Of a DNA stretch of 64,000 nucleotides, positions 48,320 to 59,180 are shown piece by piece. Both the position numbers and the translations under genes were made by a program. Source of the DNA: Camillea tinctor. Lineage: Eukaryota; Ascomycota; Sordariomycetes; Xylariales; Xylariaceae. The stretch lies in assembly GCA_022578605.1 (NCBI GenBank), contig MU394062.1, positions 558,001 through 622,000 of the forward strand, written 5' to 3'. Each line of letters opens with the position of its first letter. Position 1 is the stretch's first letter. The notes under the pieces are model-generated. The model saw nothing but the letters and a program-made list of their open reading frames with translations. It searched no databases and had not been told where the DNA came from.

Positions 48320-49790
48320 ATGGACGACTTTCTGACGAGAGGCACCAAGCGCGGAAGAGCGTCTGCGCAGGCACTTACATCAGATGACGAGGAAGAGTCT
48401 ACGGACATAAAATTAGCCATGCTCTCCTCCTTATTCCCCAACTTTGGCCAGGAACCACTACTAGAGGCTCTTCTAGCACACGACGGCTCTGTCGAAGAAG
48501 CCTCTGCATCGTTGGTTAATGATGAGCCAGAGCCTTCTAAGAAGCTTAGACTTAATCAAGTGGTTGGATACCAGGCAACCCTAAGGTCGTTCGCCTCCAA
48601 GTCCTCATCAGCCGCTGAGAGGCCGGCCTCTCCTAAAAAAGCAAAGCTTCTGTCTAAGAAAGGTGAAACTGTACATCTTTATGATCCTGAGGATATAGCC
48701 GAGAATACACCCTGCAGTATTATTCATAACTTCCTCCCACCAGAGGAGGCCAATGACCTTCTACGAGAGATGTTGGACGAGTCAAGATCCTTTCGAAAGA
48801 TCACCTTCAAGCTGTTTGACAATATCGTCCAGAGCCCGCACACATCGAGTTTCTATTTAGCAACCGAGGCAGAGATCAACACCCAGAAGGCCGATTACTT
48901 CTACAATGGCGGTCGTTTGAAGGTAAGTGCCATACTAGTCTGAGGGTGTGGTCTACCCCTATTTCCCCCTCCATCCCTATTCCGGATCTGAAACATGGTA
49001 AGGGAACTGTAGACTAGAACGCGACGCTCACTTGTCTTAGGATGTGCGCCGAATCACCCCTCAACTTTTGCGCGTACGACCAAAAGTCGAGGAAGCTGTG
49101 AATAAAGAGATTCAACACCGTATAAAAACTAAGTATCCTGGGGGCAAGAAGCTGAAGTACCAGTCTCCGGACTCATGGTCTCCAAATGCCGCCTTCGTGA
49201 ACTGTTACAACGGGCCACAAGAAACCGTCGGCTGGCACAGTGATCACCTCACCTACCTAGGCCCGCGGGCAGTGATAGGCTCCTTGTCGTTGGGTGTAGC
49301 ACGCGAGTTCCGCGTTCGTCGTATAGTCCCTAAGGATGCCGACAATAACCCAGCAGATGACCTGGATGCGACAGGGCAGATCTCGATTCATCTACCCCAC
49401 AACTCTTTGCTAGTAATGCATGCGGAGATGCAGGAGGAATGGAAGCACTGCATTGCGCCAGCGCAAGCCATCGATCCCCACCCTATCGCGGGCAACAGAC
49501 GCATCAACGTCACCTACCGCGATTATAGAGCCATATTCAACCCGAAACATACCCTGAGGTGCAAATGCAACCTTCCAGCCATCTTGAGGACCGTCCAGAG
49601 GAAGACAGAGAATCACGGCAGATACTTCTGGATGTGTCATGGCGGTCATTCACCCGGGAGGGAGAGTTGCTCATTCTTCGAGTGGGCCAATTTGGATGAC
49701 GACGGAAATCCGAGCTGGGATATGGCTCGGTATAAGAAGGGCATCAAGCACACTCGCTGCACCGGGAACGAGGAAGAACCTTCACATTGA
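48320..49790 (+). CDS. AlkB-like 2OG-Fe(II) dioxygenase with CUE and GRF zinc-finger domains
   Basis: Exons 48320-48922 and 49041-49790 join in phase 0 (118-bp intron) to give 450 residues. A CUE-like ubiquitin-binding region covers about residues 30-66 (LAMLSSLFPNFGQEPLLEAL, LLAHDGSVEEASASL). The AlkB fold follows from about 115. Iron ligands are His267 and Asp269 in GWHSDHL and His337 in EEWKHCI. The 2-oxoglutarate-binding arginines lie in GNRRINVTYRDYR (about 354-361). NCYNGPQETVG is the family lid region. A GRF zinc finger closes the protein at about 375-416 (RCKCNLPA, GRYFWMCH, ESCSFFEW). AlkB enzymes oxidatively demethylate nucleic acids and release formaldehyde; GRF domains bind single-stranded nucleic acid. 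A nuclear repair role of the ALKBH2/3 kind is the likely function. Confidence 0.93.
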
Positions 49791-49914
49791 CCTGGATTTC
49801 GAATGTTCCTCTATTTTCTCTCTATTGCATATTCAAATATCGAGGTCCAACTATCCAAGCCAAGAACTACAGCCACGAGCGCTCCCTTTAACCACAATCC
49901 GTCCCTCCAACCCT

Positions 49915-51427
49915 TTACGGATTGACGTACATTGGCTTGATATTATTATATCCATCTGCCCTCCCGATGTTTAAATCTAGAGAGTTGAAATCATCCAGGA
50001 CCCTCAGATTGATTGGCAGCAGGTGGCGTGCGCCCAAGGTGAAATTCTTGGCCTGCTCCGACATGCCTGCGATCATCTCCTCGGAGAGGGGTTGCGGTGA
50101 GTTGGACACCAGGATACCGCAGTGTTTGCAGAAACACTTGCCCCAAGCCTAGACCCGTGTTACATAAAATAATCAGTAGTCACCCAGAAGAAAAGATGAT
50201 AGGGGAAGGGGTAGAAGAGAATCTATAAAATTTTCTGATACTAACCTTTGTCCCAAATACATACGGCACGAGGTTCTCCTCGCCTTCGATCACGACTTGT
50301 TCTTTATTCGGGTAGGCCCATACCGGTCCGTGCTGACATCATCTCGTTAGATATTATGCTGTACAGATATGTCTCCGCTCAGAGGACCAGAAACGCGGAG
50401 GAGAAGAGAAGGAAAGGACTCACTCTGTAGCAGTGACTGCAATTGCATTCAGAGATGGACCCTTCATAGGTCTTGTCGAGAGGCTTCGACTTCAAGGCCA
50501 CCCTGACGGCGCCACAATGGCAGCTCCCCGTGTATACCTTGCCGTCCGGGATGTCGGCCGTCGGCTCAGGGCCTGTATACTTGGCGGGCTCGTAGCGACG
50601 CCCGAAGGAAGAGGCGTCTCTTCCGCTATACGTGGGTAGAAAGTACATATTAGCTCACAGGGCCTCGTGAAATGAATGGAAGATAATAGAAGAAAATGGC
50701 AAGAATAGGGGTGTGAGTTACCCAGGCTAGGGGGAAACAAGCTGGTCAAACTTACGGAATAATATCCAACGTCCATACGTCCACGCCTTGACCGTGCTGA
50801 AAAGTTCGTATCTAAAATAAAGAGGTCAGAATGGCTCTTTTATGGCTGTCTCTCCCTGCCAGTAAAGAAATCTTTTTTAGAAATGAGTACGGACGTACAT
50901 TGATACCGCTTAACAACGGCTGGTCCGGACCGAGCCGTCCGGAGATCAGGAGCGGGACTCCGCAATGGGGACAAATCTGTAGGAAGCAATTTTGTCAGCC
51001 TCTGCATCTTTGCCATCATGATATATCAAACAGAACACCCCCTCCTTTCCCCTCTCCCTAAAAAAAAAAAAGATATTAGGGGACAGAGAAAAGGGGGAAA
51101 GGGGCCAAGGATAACCCTTTTCGTCCCCCCTCCTTAACCTACCTTGTACCGGAACTTCTTCTCCCCGTACGCGTACTCGGTCAGGGCATCCGGGTCGCCG
51201 GCGACGAAGCGCAGGTTGCGCCCCGGGGTGGCGCCCAGGCGCCACTGCGCCGAGCTCTTGGTGCAGATGCTGCAGAGGCAGTGCCCGCGCGCCGTGACCT
51301 CGGGCAGGTCCGCCTCGTACACGTACGCGCCGCAGTGGCAGTTGCCACGGTAGGTCCGCGCGCCCTCCTGCGCCTTCTCGGCGTCGGCGGCCATGGTGGC
51401 GATGGTGGCGGGGGTTAGGTCGGACAT
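49915..51427 (-). CDS. Tandem GFA/CENP-V-domain protein
   Basis: Six exons in transcript order: 51143-51427, 50899-50976, 50756-50811, 50424-50625, 50246-50332, 49915-50148, closing to 313 residues. Two complete GFA zinc folds lie in tandem. The first has GNCHCGAYVYEAD (Cys30, Cys32), GHCLCSICTK (Cys50, 52, 55) and ICPHCGVPL (Cys97, 100). The second has GSCHCGAVRVALK (Cys175, 177), SECNCSHCYR (Cys200, 202, 205) and WGKCFCKHCGILV (Cys241, 243, 246). The founding member binds glutathione and was reported to speed formaldehyde adduct formation, though that activity is disputed in the literature. No targeting signal is seen. It is convergent with the AlkB gene, the stops being 124 bp apart, so their 3' UTRs probably overlap. 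Confidence 0.93.
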
Positions 51428-54234
51428 TGTGGAAGGGGGGGTAGGTTGTGTGTTTTGGTGGGGAGAGAAAAAGGGAGGGGAGGGGAAGAGAAAAGGGGGA
51501 GGAGATATAGGTATAGGGGGGATTTGGGAATAGGGTAGGAGAAAGGGGGGTTTGTGGGCTAGCTATATATCTCGAGGAAATCTCACCCCCGCGGATGAGC
51601 TATGTGAGAGAGATGGTATAGGCCAGGCAGTGAACTGGGCTCCCCCGATCACTTTCCAAGTCCGGATCGAGGAGCTGAACACGTCGTATTACCTACTCCT
51701 ATTAGTTGTCCCACCTCCTCCCCCCTTTGCCGTCTACCTGCATGCCCCAGGCCTTATCTGACCGCCCTATCTTACATACGACCTAAGCTGCCTAACTATG
51801 ACTCGCGGACTTATCACATTTCCCCAGATCCCGAGTGGCGTGGTTGGACTTTTGTCTAGTAAGAATTTTATTCTTTGCTTTTTCTTTTTATTTCTACTTC
51901 GTTCTTATACATTCTTTTTATGTCTCGTGTATTCTTTTCTTTTTTCGCTTTTCTTCTTCTCCAGGCTTACTTGCATATGAACTAGCACACGCTTAGCTGG
52001 GAAAACTTAGCAGCTTGGGGCGCAGACAAGGGATCGTCATGTATGTCTAGTATGTAGGTTGTATATGTGGGTTTCAGGGTGGTTGCAGGACATTCCCGTT
52101 GTGCAGACTTATATCGCCTCGAAAGTAAAAGGTGTTCTCAGATCGCGAATCTACACAACACTACACCGGCTCCGCAGAGCGCATTGGCCTTAACCTAGTA
52201 TGACGATGACTTATATACTATTTATGACTTACATGCCGAGATGTAGAGCGGGACTTAGATCGACCATCTACACCCCGCTAAATAAACTTAATCTACACTA
52301 ATTTTAGTTTCTTGTATTAGATCTCCCGTCTAGTGTAAATTAAGTAAGAGAGAGCTGGGTGAGGTTCCCGAAGCCTATACTTTCCCCTCACTGCCCACCT
52401 CCAACGATTCATGCAGCAGCTCGCGGAGTGATGACCGCGATGGTTGGTTCAGCGTGCTTCTTTTCATTATTTCGCGACGCGCTATCAGGTGACTCACCGA
52501 TATATAGGTAGTGTAGGTAGTATCTACTGAAGGGCAATGCTACTGTTTACGTGCATTGTGCATTGTATGCATGCACCTACACTAATGTAGTATAAGTGGT
52601 CGATCAACCTCGAATAAAGTAGGTATAGCAGGTTTATGTCTATGTATATATACCCCTAACCTATGTTAGATAGTATTTATTTAAGTCTACAGTGAGCTTA
52701 CTTATGCAATTGCATTACGATATCATGGAAATATGTTCATATGCAAGTCAATACACAAGTCAATAGATGTTTATACCAGACATAGCTCATGTAAGTTATA
52801 AGCTACAGGTGGGTCAAAGAGCCTGGCTTTTATGTTACAATTAGCGCCTAGCACACGCGGCACTTGACATGAAAGTTGTTTATATCTAGGGTAGTCAGTT
52901 GAACAAATCCATCAATGATAACCATACAATATTTAATACACATACCTAGGTAGGTTACATATTACACTAATCCTTACATCGCAAATATAGATTTTGCAAC
53001 CATTTTTCAGAGTAGTGATTACTATGATGGAAGTTTCTCAATTGTCCCTTTAGAAATCAAGTTGGGCTCCTTGCTGTCAAATACTTGTCGATAAATTGAC
53101 TGTGAATGAACATCCAAACCTGGCTTATGCAGGTCAGTTGGATAAAGGTGGGTTGCGTTCAGGGAAGTAAAACCTCTCAAGACCCCGGCTTCGATGCTGA
53201 GGGACCACCAGTAACCAAACATATTCGTTGCGATCTGTTGATATGACACATCAACCCCCGAACCCACACAAGTCGCGCACGTTGTCACCTATGAGTTGTC
53301 GTTGATGTTGATAGATAAAAGAGTTATCAATCACGCGGTGTAAGCGAGAATATATTAGGAGATAAGTTATAACTACCTACTTAGTGTCAATCAATCAATA
53401 TTACACGAAGTAGAGGAATGAGAACACTATACGCTATATACGTAGGAACTAAACTAACCTAAATGTATGTAAATGATTGAATGAAGGAGGTTGGATTGGG
53501 AAGAAAAAAAAAGATGGTCGGACCGAGCTATACTAACAGGGGTGAAGAAGCACATCTTAATTGGTGATCCTGCGTAGTTTAGTCTTTCCAGCCTCCCAAA
53601 ATGGCTGTAACCTGTAACCTGTAACCTGACTTAGTAGGGTAGTTTAGTGATATACTTGACCATGGCCACTACTACATTTCTTGTTTGGCCACGATGTTTC
53701 GTCCTCGTCGCATTTCCCATTATCCCACCTCAGCCGAGGATAATCACGCTCCCTTGCTTTTCTCCCCTGCCCGCTCGTTCATCATATCTCGACAACTCTC
53801 AACATTCACAAAGCGCAATCGTGAGGGATTGTAAGTGATAGAAAGAGGAGGGATCAAAATATAACATAGTCAAATATACCCTTACCCAAAAGACGTTCGC
53901 TTTTTTGCACATGCACGCGTGGAGGAACTGCAGAGACTACGCCCGACCTACACCCGTTCCGCAAACCCAACAACAATAATCGGTGACCGACTCTGCCACG
54001 ACAGCAACATCGGTTCTCACCGCCGTCTGGGACACCAATAGGCAATCGTTGTACCTTTAATGCTTCTGACTATCGCCCTCGCGTGACTTATTTATCCTCG
54101 AAGCCACCTCAAAGCCACCTCTCTCCCCTCGACTAAATGACCCCCAACCGAATGAGTCCGAAGTAGAGAAAATAAACTCACCCTGGGCTCCCATCCAACC
54201 TTGCCAGCATCGAAAGTCACTCAATCCATAGGCG
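51428..54234. other. 2.8-kb AT-rich intergenic region with one orphan exon-like frame
   Basis: A pyrimidine-rich leader for the GFA gene at 51428-51560 is followed by AT-rich sequence without genes. TACCTAGGTA occurs at 52943-52952. The only coding-like stretch is the minus-strand frame at 53022-53288, listed separately. Confidence 0.5.
53022..53285 (-). pseudogene. Orphan exon-like frame, unknown
   Basis: A minus-strand frame of about 87 codons without an ATG start follows an acceptor-like CAACTCATAG. Its composition is protein-like (CATCVGSGVDVSYQQIATNM, FGYWWSLSIEAGVLRGF). No upstream exon can be joined. It may be a relic of a decayed gene or chance; I do not recognise it. Confidence 0.25.
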
Positions 54235-55164
54235 ATGGCACCCCTCCCACCGCTGCACGCGGCCCTACGCGCGGCCCTACCAATCCCATCCGCCCGATCG
54301 ATCCACCCGACCTCCGCCTTCATTTCGCGCATACTACCCCGTCAATCGTCCGACGACACCGTGAGCACCGTGCCTGAGGGCTACGGGCGGGGGACCACGA
54401 ACCCGTCGCCGGGCGCCGTCGCCGGCATCGTGATCGGGTCCGTGGCGGCCTTCCTGGTCCTGCTGCTAGCGGTATACTGGTGCGTGAGCCTGGCGCCGGC
54501 GGCGCTCGCCGCGGCCACCACCACGACCACCACCACGACCGTGACGGAGGACGTGGTGTCGGGGCGCGCGCGGGGCATGGCCTCGCTCAGCGGGCTGGGG
54601 TCCTCGAGCGTCGTGTCGCGGCACTCGCGCCCGCGCGTGCGCCGGCACAAGCACCGGCACAGCAAGCGCTACAGCAAGCGGCACTCGCACTCGTCGCAGT
54701 CGACGGAGCGGCGGCGCGGCGAGACGGTGGAGTACCGGCGCGAGCGCGTCGTGCCGGTGGTCGCGGTGCCGACGCCGCCGCACCACCCGCTCGTCCCCGA
54801 GCCCGACCAGATCATCGTCGAGGAGCACCGGTCGCGCACGCGGTCGAGCTCGCTCAGCAGCCGCAGCCGCAGCCGCAGCCGCAGCATAAGTTACAACCGG
54901 GTGCGTGGCGGCCCCCCGCCCCCCGTGGTGCGTGTGCCCCCGCCGCAGCACCGCCGCCGCCCCCGCAGCGAGTCGAGCGATGAGTCTGAGTCCGACACCG
55001 GCGGTGACGAGGTCGTTGTCATCGAGGAGCATACGCCCCCGCCGGTGAGGCGCGTGAGCCGCGGGCAGAGCCGCCGCAGCAGCGAACGCCATAGCGGCGG
55101 GAGCACGTATAGGTACTCGGGCGGCGAGGGGGGCCGGAGGAGGAGGAGCAGCTCGCGGAGGTGA
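54235..55164 (+). CDS. Single-pass membrane protein with RS- and Pro-rich cytoplasmic tail
   Basis: Single exon, 309 residues, ATG in GCGATGGC. A short N-terminal region (PLPPLHAALRAALPIP, FISRILPRQSS) leads to one transmembrane helix, AVAGIVIGSVAAFLVLLLAV, at about residues 61-80. A poly-Thr stretch comes soon after. The long tail is basic and disordered: His/Arg/Lys-rich (RRHKHRHSKRYSKRHSHSS), a conserved-looking ETVEYRRERVVPVV, then an Arg-Ser run (SRSRSRSRSIS) and two EEH motifs (IIVEEHRS, VVIEEHTPPP). The GAVAGIVIG start of the helix resembles many fungal surface sensors, but no extracellular Cys domain is present. Third positions are nearly all G/C, which creates large shadow frames on both strands. 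RS runs are typical SR-kinase targets; function otherwise unknown. Confidence 0.72.
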   Translation: MAPLPPLHAALRAALPIPSARSIHPTSAFISRILPRQSSDDTVSTVPEGYGRGTTNPSPGAVAGIVIGSVAAFLVLLLAVYWCVSLAPAALAAATTTTTTTTVTEDVVSGRARGMASLSGLGSSSVVSRHSRPRVRRHKHRHSKRYSKRHSHSSQSTERRRGETVEYRRERVVPVVAVPTPPHHPLVPEPDQIIVEEHRSRTRSSSLSSRSRSRSRSISYNRVRGGPPPPVVRVPPPQHRRRPRSESSDESESDTGGDEVVVIEEHTPPPVRRVSRGQSRRSSERHSGGSTYRYSGGEGGRRRRSSSRR

Positions 55165-56202
55165 AAGGGAGGAGGGTTATGGGGGTAATAACTGCACTGA
55201 CATTGCAGAAAGGGGGGAAAGGGAATATGAAGGGGGAAACGAAATATAATATGGATTTTTGATGGAAAAATTTACACTTATCGAGACAATAAGGGGAGAG
55301 GATAAGATGAAGTAGATCCTTCTATTTTCGTATACATATCTCAGTATTCGAACGAACAAAGAACCAGGGGTTTTGAGGATGGATGATTATTATTATTTTC
55401 TTCTGCTATATTCTTTTTTTTTCTTACGAGGAACATTCGACTTTCATGCCAGCTTTGTATGGGGGATATACAAAAAACGAGGCATACCCCCTTGGTAGAT
55501 GCGGTTGCAGCTGAGATACGAGATATGTGGAAAGGATATACCTATATGAGATTATTACCTTGTGCGGTAAACGATGAGGCCGGGGATATGTACGTATATG
55601 ATCATCTATGGCGGTTAGTTACATACTTAGTTCAAAATGTATGATACTAATGTTACTCTATGATTCGTGAACTTTATGAGGTATAGTACATGGCTAATCC
55701 CAGTTCATGCTTTTTAGGTTGGTACTTCCGTAACTTAATTGAGCTCTTGCATGTTTATTTTGGTTTTGACTTTCGTCTTTGCTCAGTTATGGAAGAAGCG
55801 ATTTAGGTTACGGCCCGTTTCACATGCTAACGGCAGAGTGGGAACTTTCCGTTCCTTGTAGATCTGAGCAAATCATAAACGGTCCATGACATCATCGTGA
55901 GGTCGACTCAGCTTCCTACCTTACATAGCAGGTATCTATCTAAGGTACCTATCTAAGGTACCTATCTAAGCTTTTAACTCATTCATCAACTCATCACTTA
56001 CACCAACTCACCTTCTTTTCATAAAACTTCACCACTAGCTCTTCATTGCGTCAAAAGGGGACATTGTATTGTGTGGCATTATCGAGGGGCATCCAGAACA
56101 ACTTTCGTACATTAACTCCCGTCTTCCGCCTCTAACTTCGTCTTCATATCTCTATTCATATCCCCCTCACGAGCTACCTTGCTCTTCCAGGACTTCTTCC
56201 TC
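55165..56202. other. Intergenic with a 13-bp tandem repeat
   Basis: No gene. At about 55932-55970 the string CTATCTAAGGTAC is repeated about three times with 13-bp period, 235-270 bp upstream of the next start codon. Confidence 0.6.
55932..55970. repeat. 13-bp direct repeat, three units, in a promoter
   Basis: Units CTATCTAAGGTAC are nearly perfect; each contains the TAGGTA-type motif seen throughout intergenic DNA here. Confidence 0.8.
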
Positions 56203-56916
56203 ATGGATATTCCTGAAGAAAGGATCTCAGGCGTCATCACGGCCTTGACCCAGGGCACTAAACAAGACCAGCAGAGTGCTCTGGAGGACTACTTCCTGCC
56301 CAACGCATACTTCATTCACCCTTTCTGCCGTGTCCCCTCCTTTGGCAACATCAGGCTCCCCTTCGCCCCCTACACTATCAACTCGCGTTGGCTTGTGCAG
56401 CTGATCTACCAGTGGTATCGTATGCTAAGCCCCAACGTCGAGCTTGCCATTGACTCTACTAGTAAGTCCTTATCCTTTGGTTCTCGGGATAGGTATAGCC
56501 AGAAACGAGGGCTGGAACACGCACTGACACTTTACCCATTAGGCTTTGACAAGAACAACAACTTGCTCTATGTCACCATCCGCCAGGCCTTCACCCTGTG
56601 GTTCGTGCCTTTCAACCTATGGCGAGCCAACGTCAAGCTCGTGACGGTCCTTGAGCTAGAACACCTACCCGTCTCCGGGGATGACTTCGCCATCGAGAGA
56701 GCGAGGCTCTACTTCATCAAGGGTCAGGAAGATCACTATCAGACCAGTGAATTCGTGAAGTTTATTGCTCCGTGGGGCGCGTCACTTATCTGGATAGCGT
56801 GGCAGCTGCTAGCGACCCTTGTATGCGCTGTATGCACAGTCATCTTCCGGCCCGTCACGTCCTTTAGAGAACGCGTGGTCTCCACGCACGGGAGTAAGGC
56901 TTCGAAGAGGCACTAG
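56203..56916 (+). CDS. SigF-like NTF2-like domain protein
   Basis: Exons 56203-56461 and 56543-56916 encode 210 residues. The intron is 81 bp with GTAAGT donor, CACTGACAC branch region and CCATTAG acceptor; splicing restores the family line AIDSTSFDKNNNLLYVTIRQ. The N-terminal NTF2-like fold shows ALEDYFLPNAYFIHPFCRVP, then LVQLIYQWYRMLSPNVEL and LWFVPFNLWRANVKLVTVLE. A C-terminal hydrophobic helix (WGASLIWIAWQLLATLVCAV) suggests membrane association. The family is widespread in filamentous fungi with no defined activity. The ATG at 56203 gives MDIPEERISG; an in-frame upstream extension begins with a non-ATG codon. Because the intron is a multiple of three and has no stop, a retained form would add 27 residues. 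Confidence 0.84.
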   Translation: MDIPEERISGVITALTQGTKQDQQSALEDYFLPNAYFIHPFCRVPSFGNIRLPFAPYTINSRWLVQLIYQWYRMLSPNVELAIDSTSKSLSFGSRDRYSQKRGLEHALTLYPLGFDKNNNLLYVTIRQAFTLWFVPFNLWRANVKLVTVLELEHLPVSGDDFAIERARLYFIKGQEDHYQTSEFVKFIAPWGASLIWIAWQLLATLVCAVCTVIFRPVTSFRERVVSTHGSKASKRH

Positions 56917-56928
56917 GAAGAACCTCTC

Positions 56929-57270
56929 ATGCATCTGGACCCGGTCACACTACGCTATAATGTTTGGCCGCGGGTCATTCGTTCCAGAGAATCCGCGGTC
57001 AAGCGTGCACACGCGATGATGACACGCCTTGTTACCTCCTATTATACTCACATCACTGGCCCACCTCCCGTGGTCGACCCTGCGCAGATACGGAGTTCCC
57101 TCAGATATCTACAGGAAATTCTTGTCCTCGTTGAAAAGCGAGTCGAGAGCTGGTTCGAAGAGGCAGATGAATACTATGCCGATACTCCGTCCCCAGTTAT
57201 GGTTGAAGCGAGCGAGGATGGTGATGATGAAAATGCCTCGGATCCGTCCATTGCTGAATCGGAACTATAG
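56929..57270 (+). CDS. 113-residue ORF in frame after the SigF-like stop codon
   Basis: The ORF starts with its own ATG 13 nt after the TAG of the gene above and is in the same frame, with no other stop between. It reads MHLDPVTLRYNVWPRVIRSR, then YYTHITGPPPVVDPAQIRSS, LRYLQEILVLVEKRVESWFE and an acidic tail (EASEDGDDENASDPSIAESE). Composition and amphipathic helix pattern are protein-like. It could be a second cistron, a readthrough extension, or a tail cut off by a stop mutation. I found no splice pair that removes the stop and keeps frame. No domain recognised. Confidence 0.45.
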   Translation: MHLDPVTLRYNVWPRVIRSRESAVKRAHAMMTRLVTSYYTHITGPPPVVDPAQIRSSLRYLQEILVLVEKRVESWFEEADEYYADTPSPVMVEASEDGDDENASDPSIAESEL

Positions 57271-59180
57271 GTCATATCACTTACTTTTCTGCAGTCGCCA
57301 TTAAAACACACTTGTATCCCTTTTTATGAATTTTTGTCTGTCCTTGGGAGGGCACCATCGATTAGTTGTATTTAAAGATGATGGGGGGTTCCCATGAGAA
57401 GTATTATAAAGTGTACGACTACGTTTTTTCCTTCTTATCTTTCTACACGTCAGCAATATTATCATGAGATATCTCAGGAAGAAAGGAAAGCATAGATACC
57501 CCTGAACGAGTTCATACCAACCAAGATTCAAGTCCGGCATTATATAGGTCACCCGATGTACGATAGAGCCTCTAAATTTAGGAAGCTTGCTATTCTAGTT
57601 GAGACTAGTTAGACTTATTTATCTACTCGAATCCATTGCTATCTTGACAGTAAGAAACCTGCTAAAGCGCACTAGAGAACCTGAGCATATGTAACCCCTA
57701 ATAACCTTTAATAACTGTTTAATGCATTGTCTAACAACGACCTTAGTATAAAACGTTCTCTCACTCCTTAAATATAAGTAACGGTGAGAATTAAACGTAG
57801 CATTTTTCCAGATAGTCAAACGCGCGTTGTCGTAAATAAGTACCATCGTGAATCATTGATCGTCATTTAGAACGTATCCTTTTCACTCACCATTTCATCG
57901 GATCATCGTTCCATGCTTTTCTTTCCTTTTCTTCTATGATTTTTTTTTCGCTTGTTCCTCATACTTTCTCTTCTCCTCTCCTCTACTAGTAAATGGGACG
58001 ATGAACTATAAGGGATGCCCTCCCCTCTTTTTTTCTTTTCCCTCTCTCTTTTATTTATTTTCTTTTTTGCTTCCTTTGAAAACTAGGGGAAACGTGACTA
58101 CATAAAGAGCACACCGAAAAAAAAAACCAAAGAAAGAAGGAAGAAAGGAAGATATAAACATAAACGAGAGAATCGCATACGGAGAAGATATCTCATGTCT
58201 ATAGCAGGGTTGGTAAAGAAAGTGATAAAAGAAAGTGATAACCTACACGTTAGGTTGGAGGTAGTAGTCGTGTGCGTGAATGTGTGCAATGCGTATAGTA
58301 GGTAGTAGCATGACAGATTGTATGGGGGAAAAAAACATCGCTCTCCTATCTATATCCTATTACCCCTATTCCCAGCCACAAACCCCAGGAATCTCAACCC
58401 CCCTTTTCTTCGTTTCGTATATCAATACCTCCCTAGGTAGGCATATCGTCACATAGGTGAAACTATAGGTATAAGCTTTTAAGAAGATAGTCTAAATATG
58501 TACTAGGTAGGTAGTGCAAGTCGTAACAGAAAAATGCTGTTTTTCTTTTTCTTGAATCGTAACATTTCGTTAACCTCCCAAGAGGGGAAGGGGGAATTGC
58601 AAAAAAAAAAAAAAGAGAGAGGGGGTAAGGACGGGATATCCACTTCTAACTTTTGTTCTGCTTCACTTCTCCTCCTAAGTATTCTCGTTCCTTTTCCGCT
58701 AATCTTTCCCTAAGGATCACTATCACTAAACCCTCGAAGCCATACACGACGCTCGTTGAAGCTATTTTAGTTTGCCCGGCAGGTGTTACTTATGCCGATA
58801 CCTATACATATAAATAATGTTTGTTCAGATTGGTAGGACATGATGCATCTAACCATAACCATATATGATATCATTTAGGTTCGACGTGCTGAAATTTCTT
58901 GTTTTTTTTTCTCCGTTTTGTGTTGATGCTGATATGGTTTTCTTTTTTTTCTCGTTCGACACAACTAGAAAGAATATCCACGAAGAGTAGGTAGGTAGTA
59001 GTATGAAATGTAGGTAGGTAAATATAAGATATGATTTGAAACCGCCCTAAATGAGACCGAGGCTGGAGCCGAAAGAAAATAGACGAGATAAATGAAACCA
59101 AAATGTCGATGAGATTTGGTCGTCCCACTTCCAATGATCGCTCTCCCAAAGAACAATAATTTTCTCCCAAATACCCTTTC
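57271..59180. other. Convergent intergenic region
   Basis: No gene. T-rich and pyrimidine-rich tracts (57900-58080), poly-A near 58600 and TAGGTAGG clusters at 58430-58510 and 58985-59025. The right portion is the 3' UTR side of the large regulator. Confidence 0.55.

Noticed and set aside
53647..53838. 63-codon plus-strand frame
   Set aside because: No homology pattern, no splice partners, poor codon structure.
54466..55092. 208-codon minus-strand and 167-codon plus-strand frames inside the RS-tail gene
   Set aside because: Both are low-complexity Ala/Arg shadows of a gene with nearly all G/C third positions.
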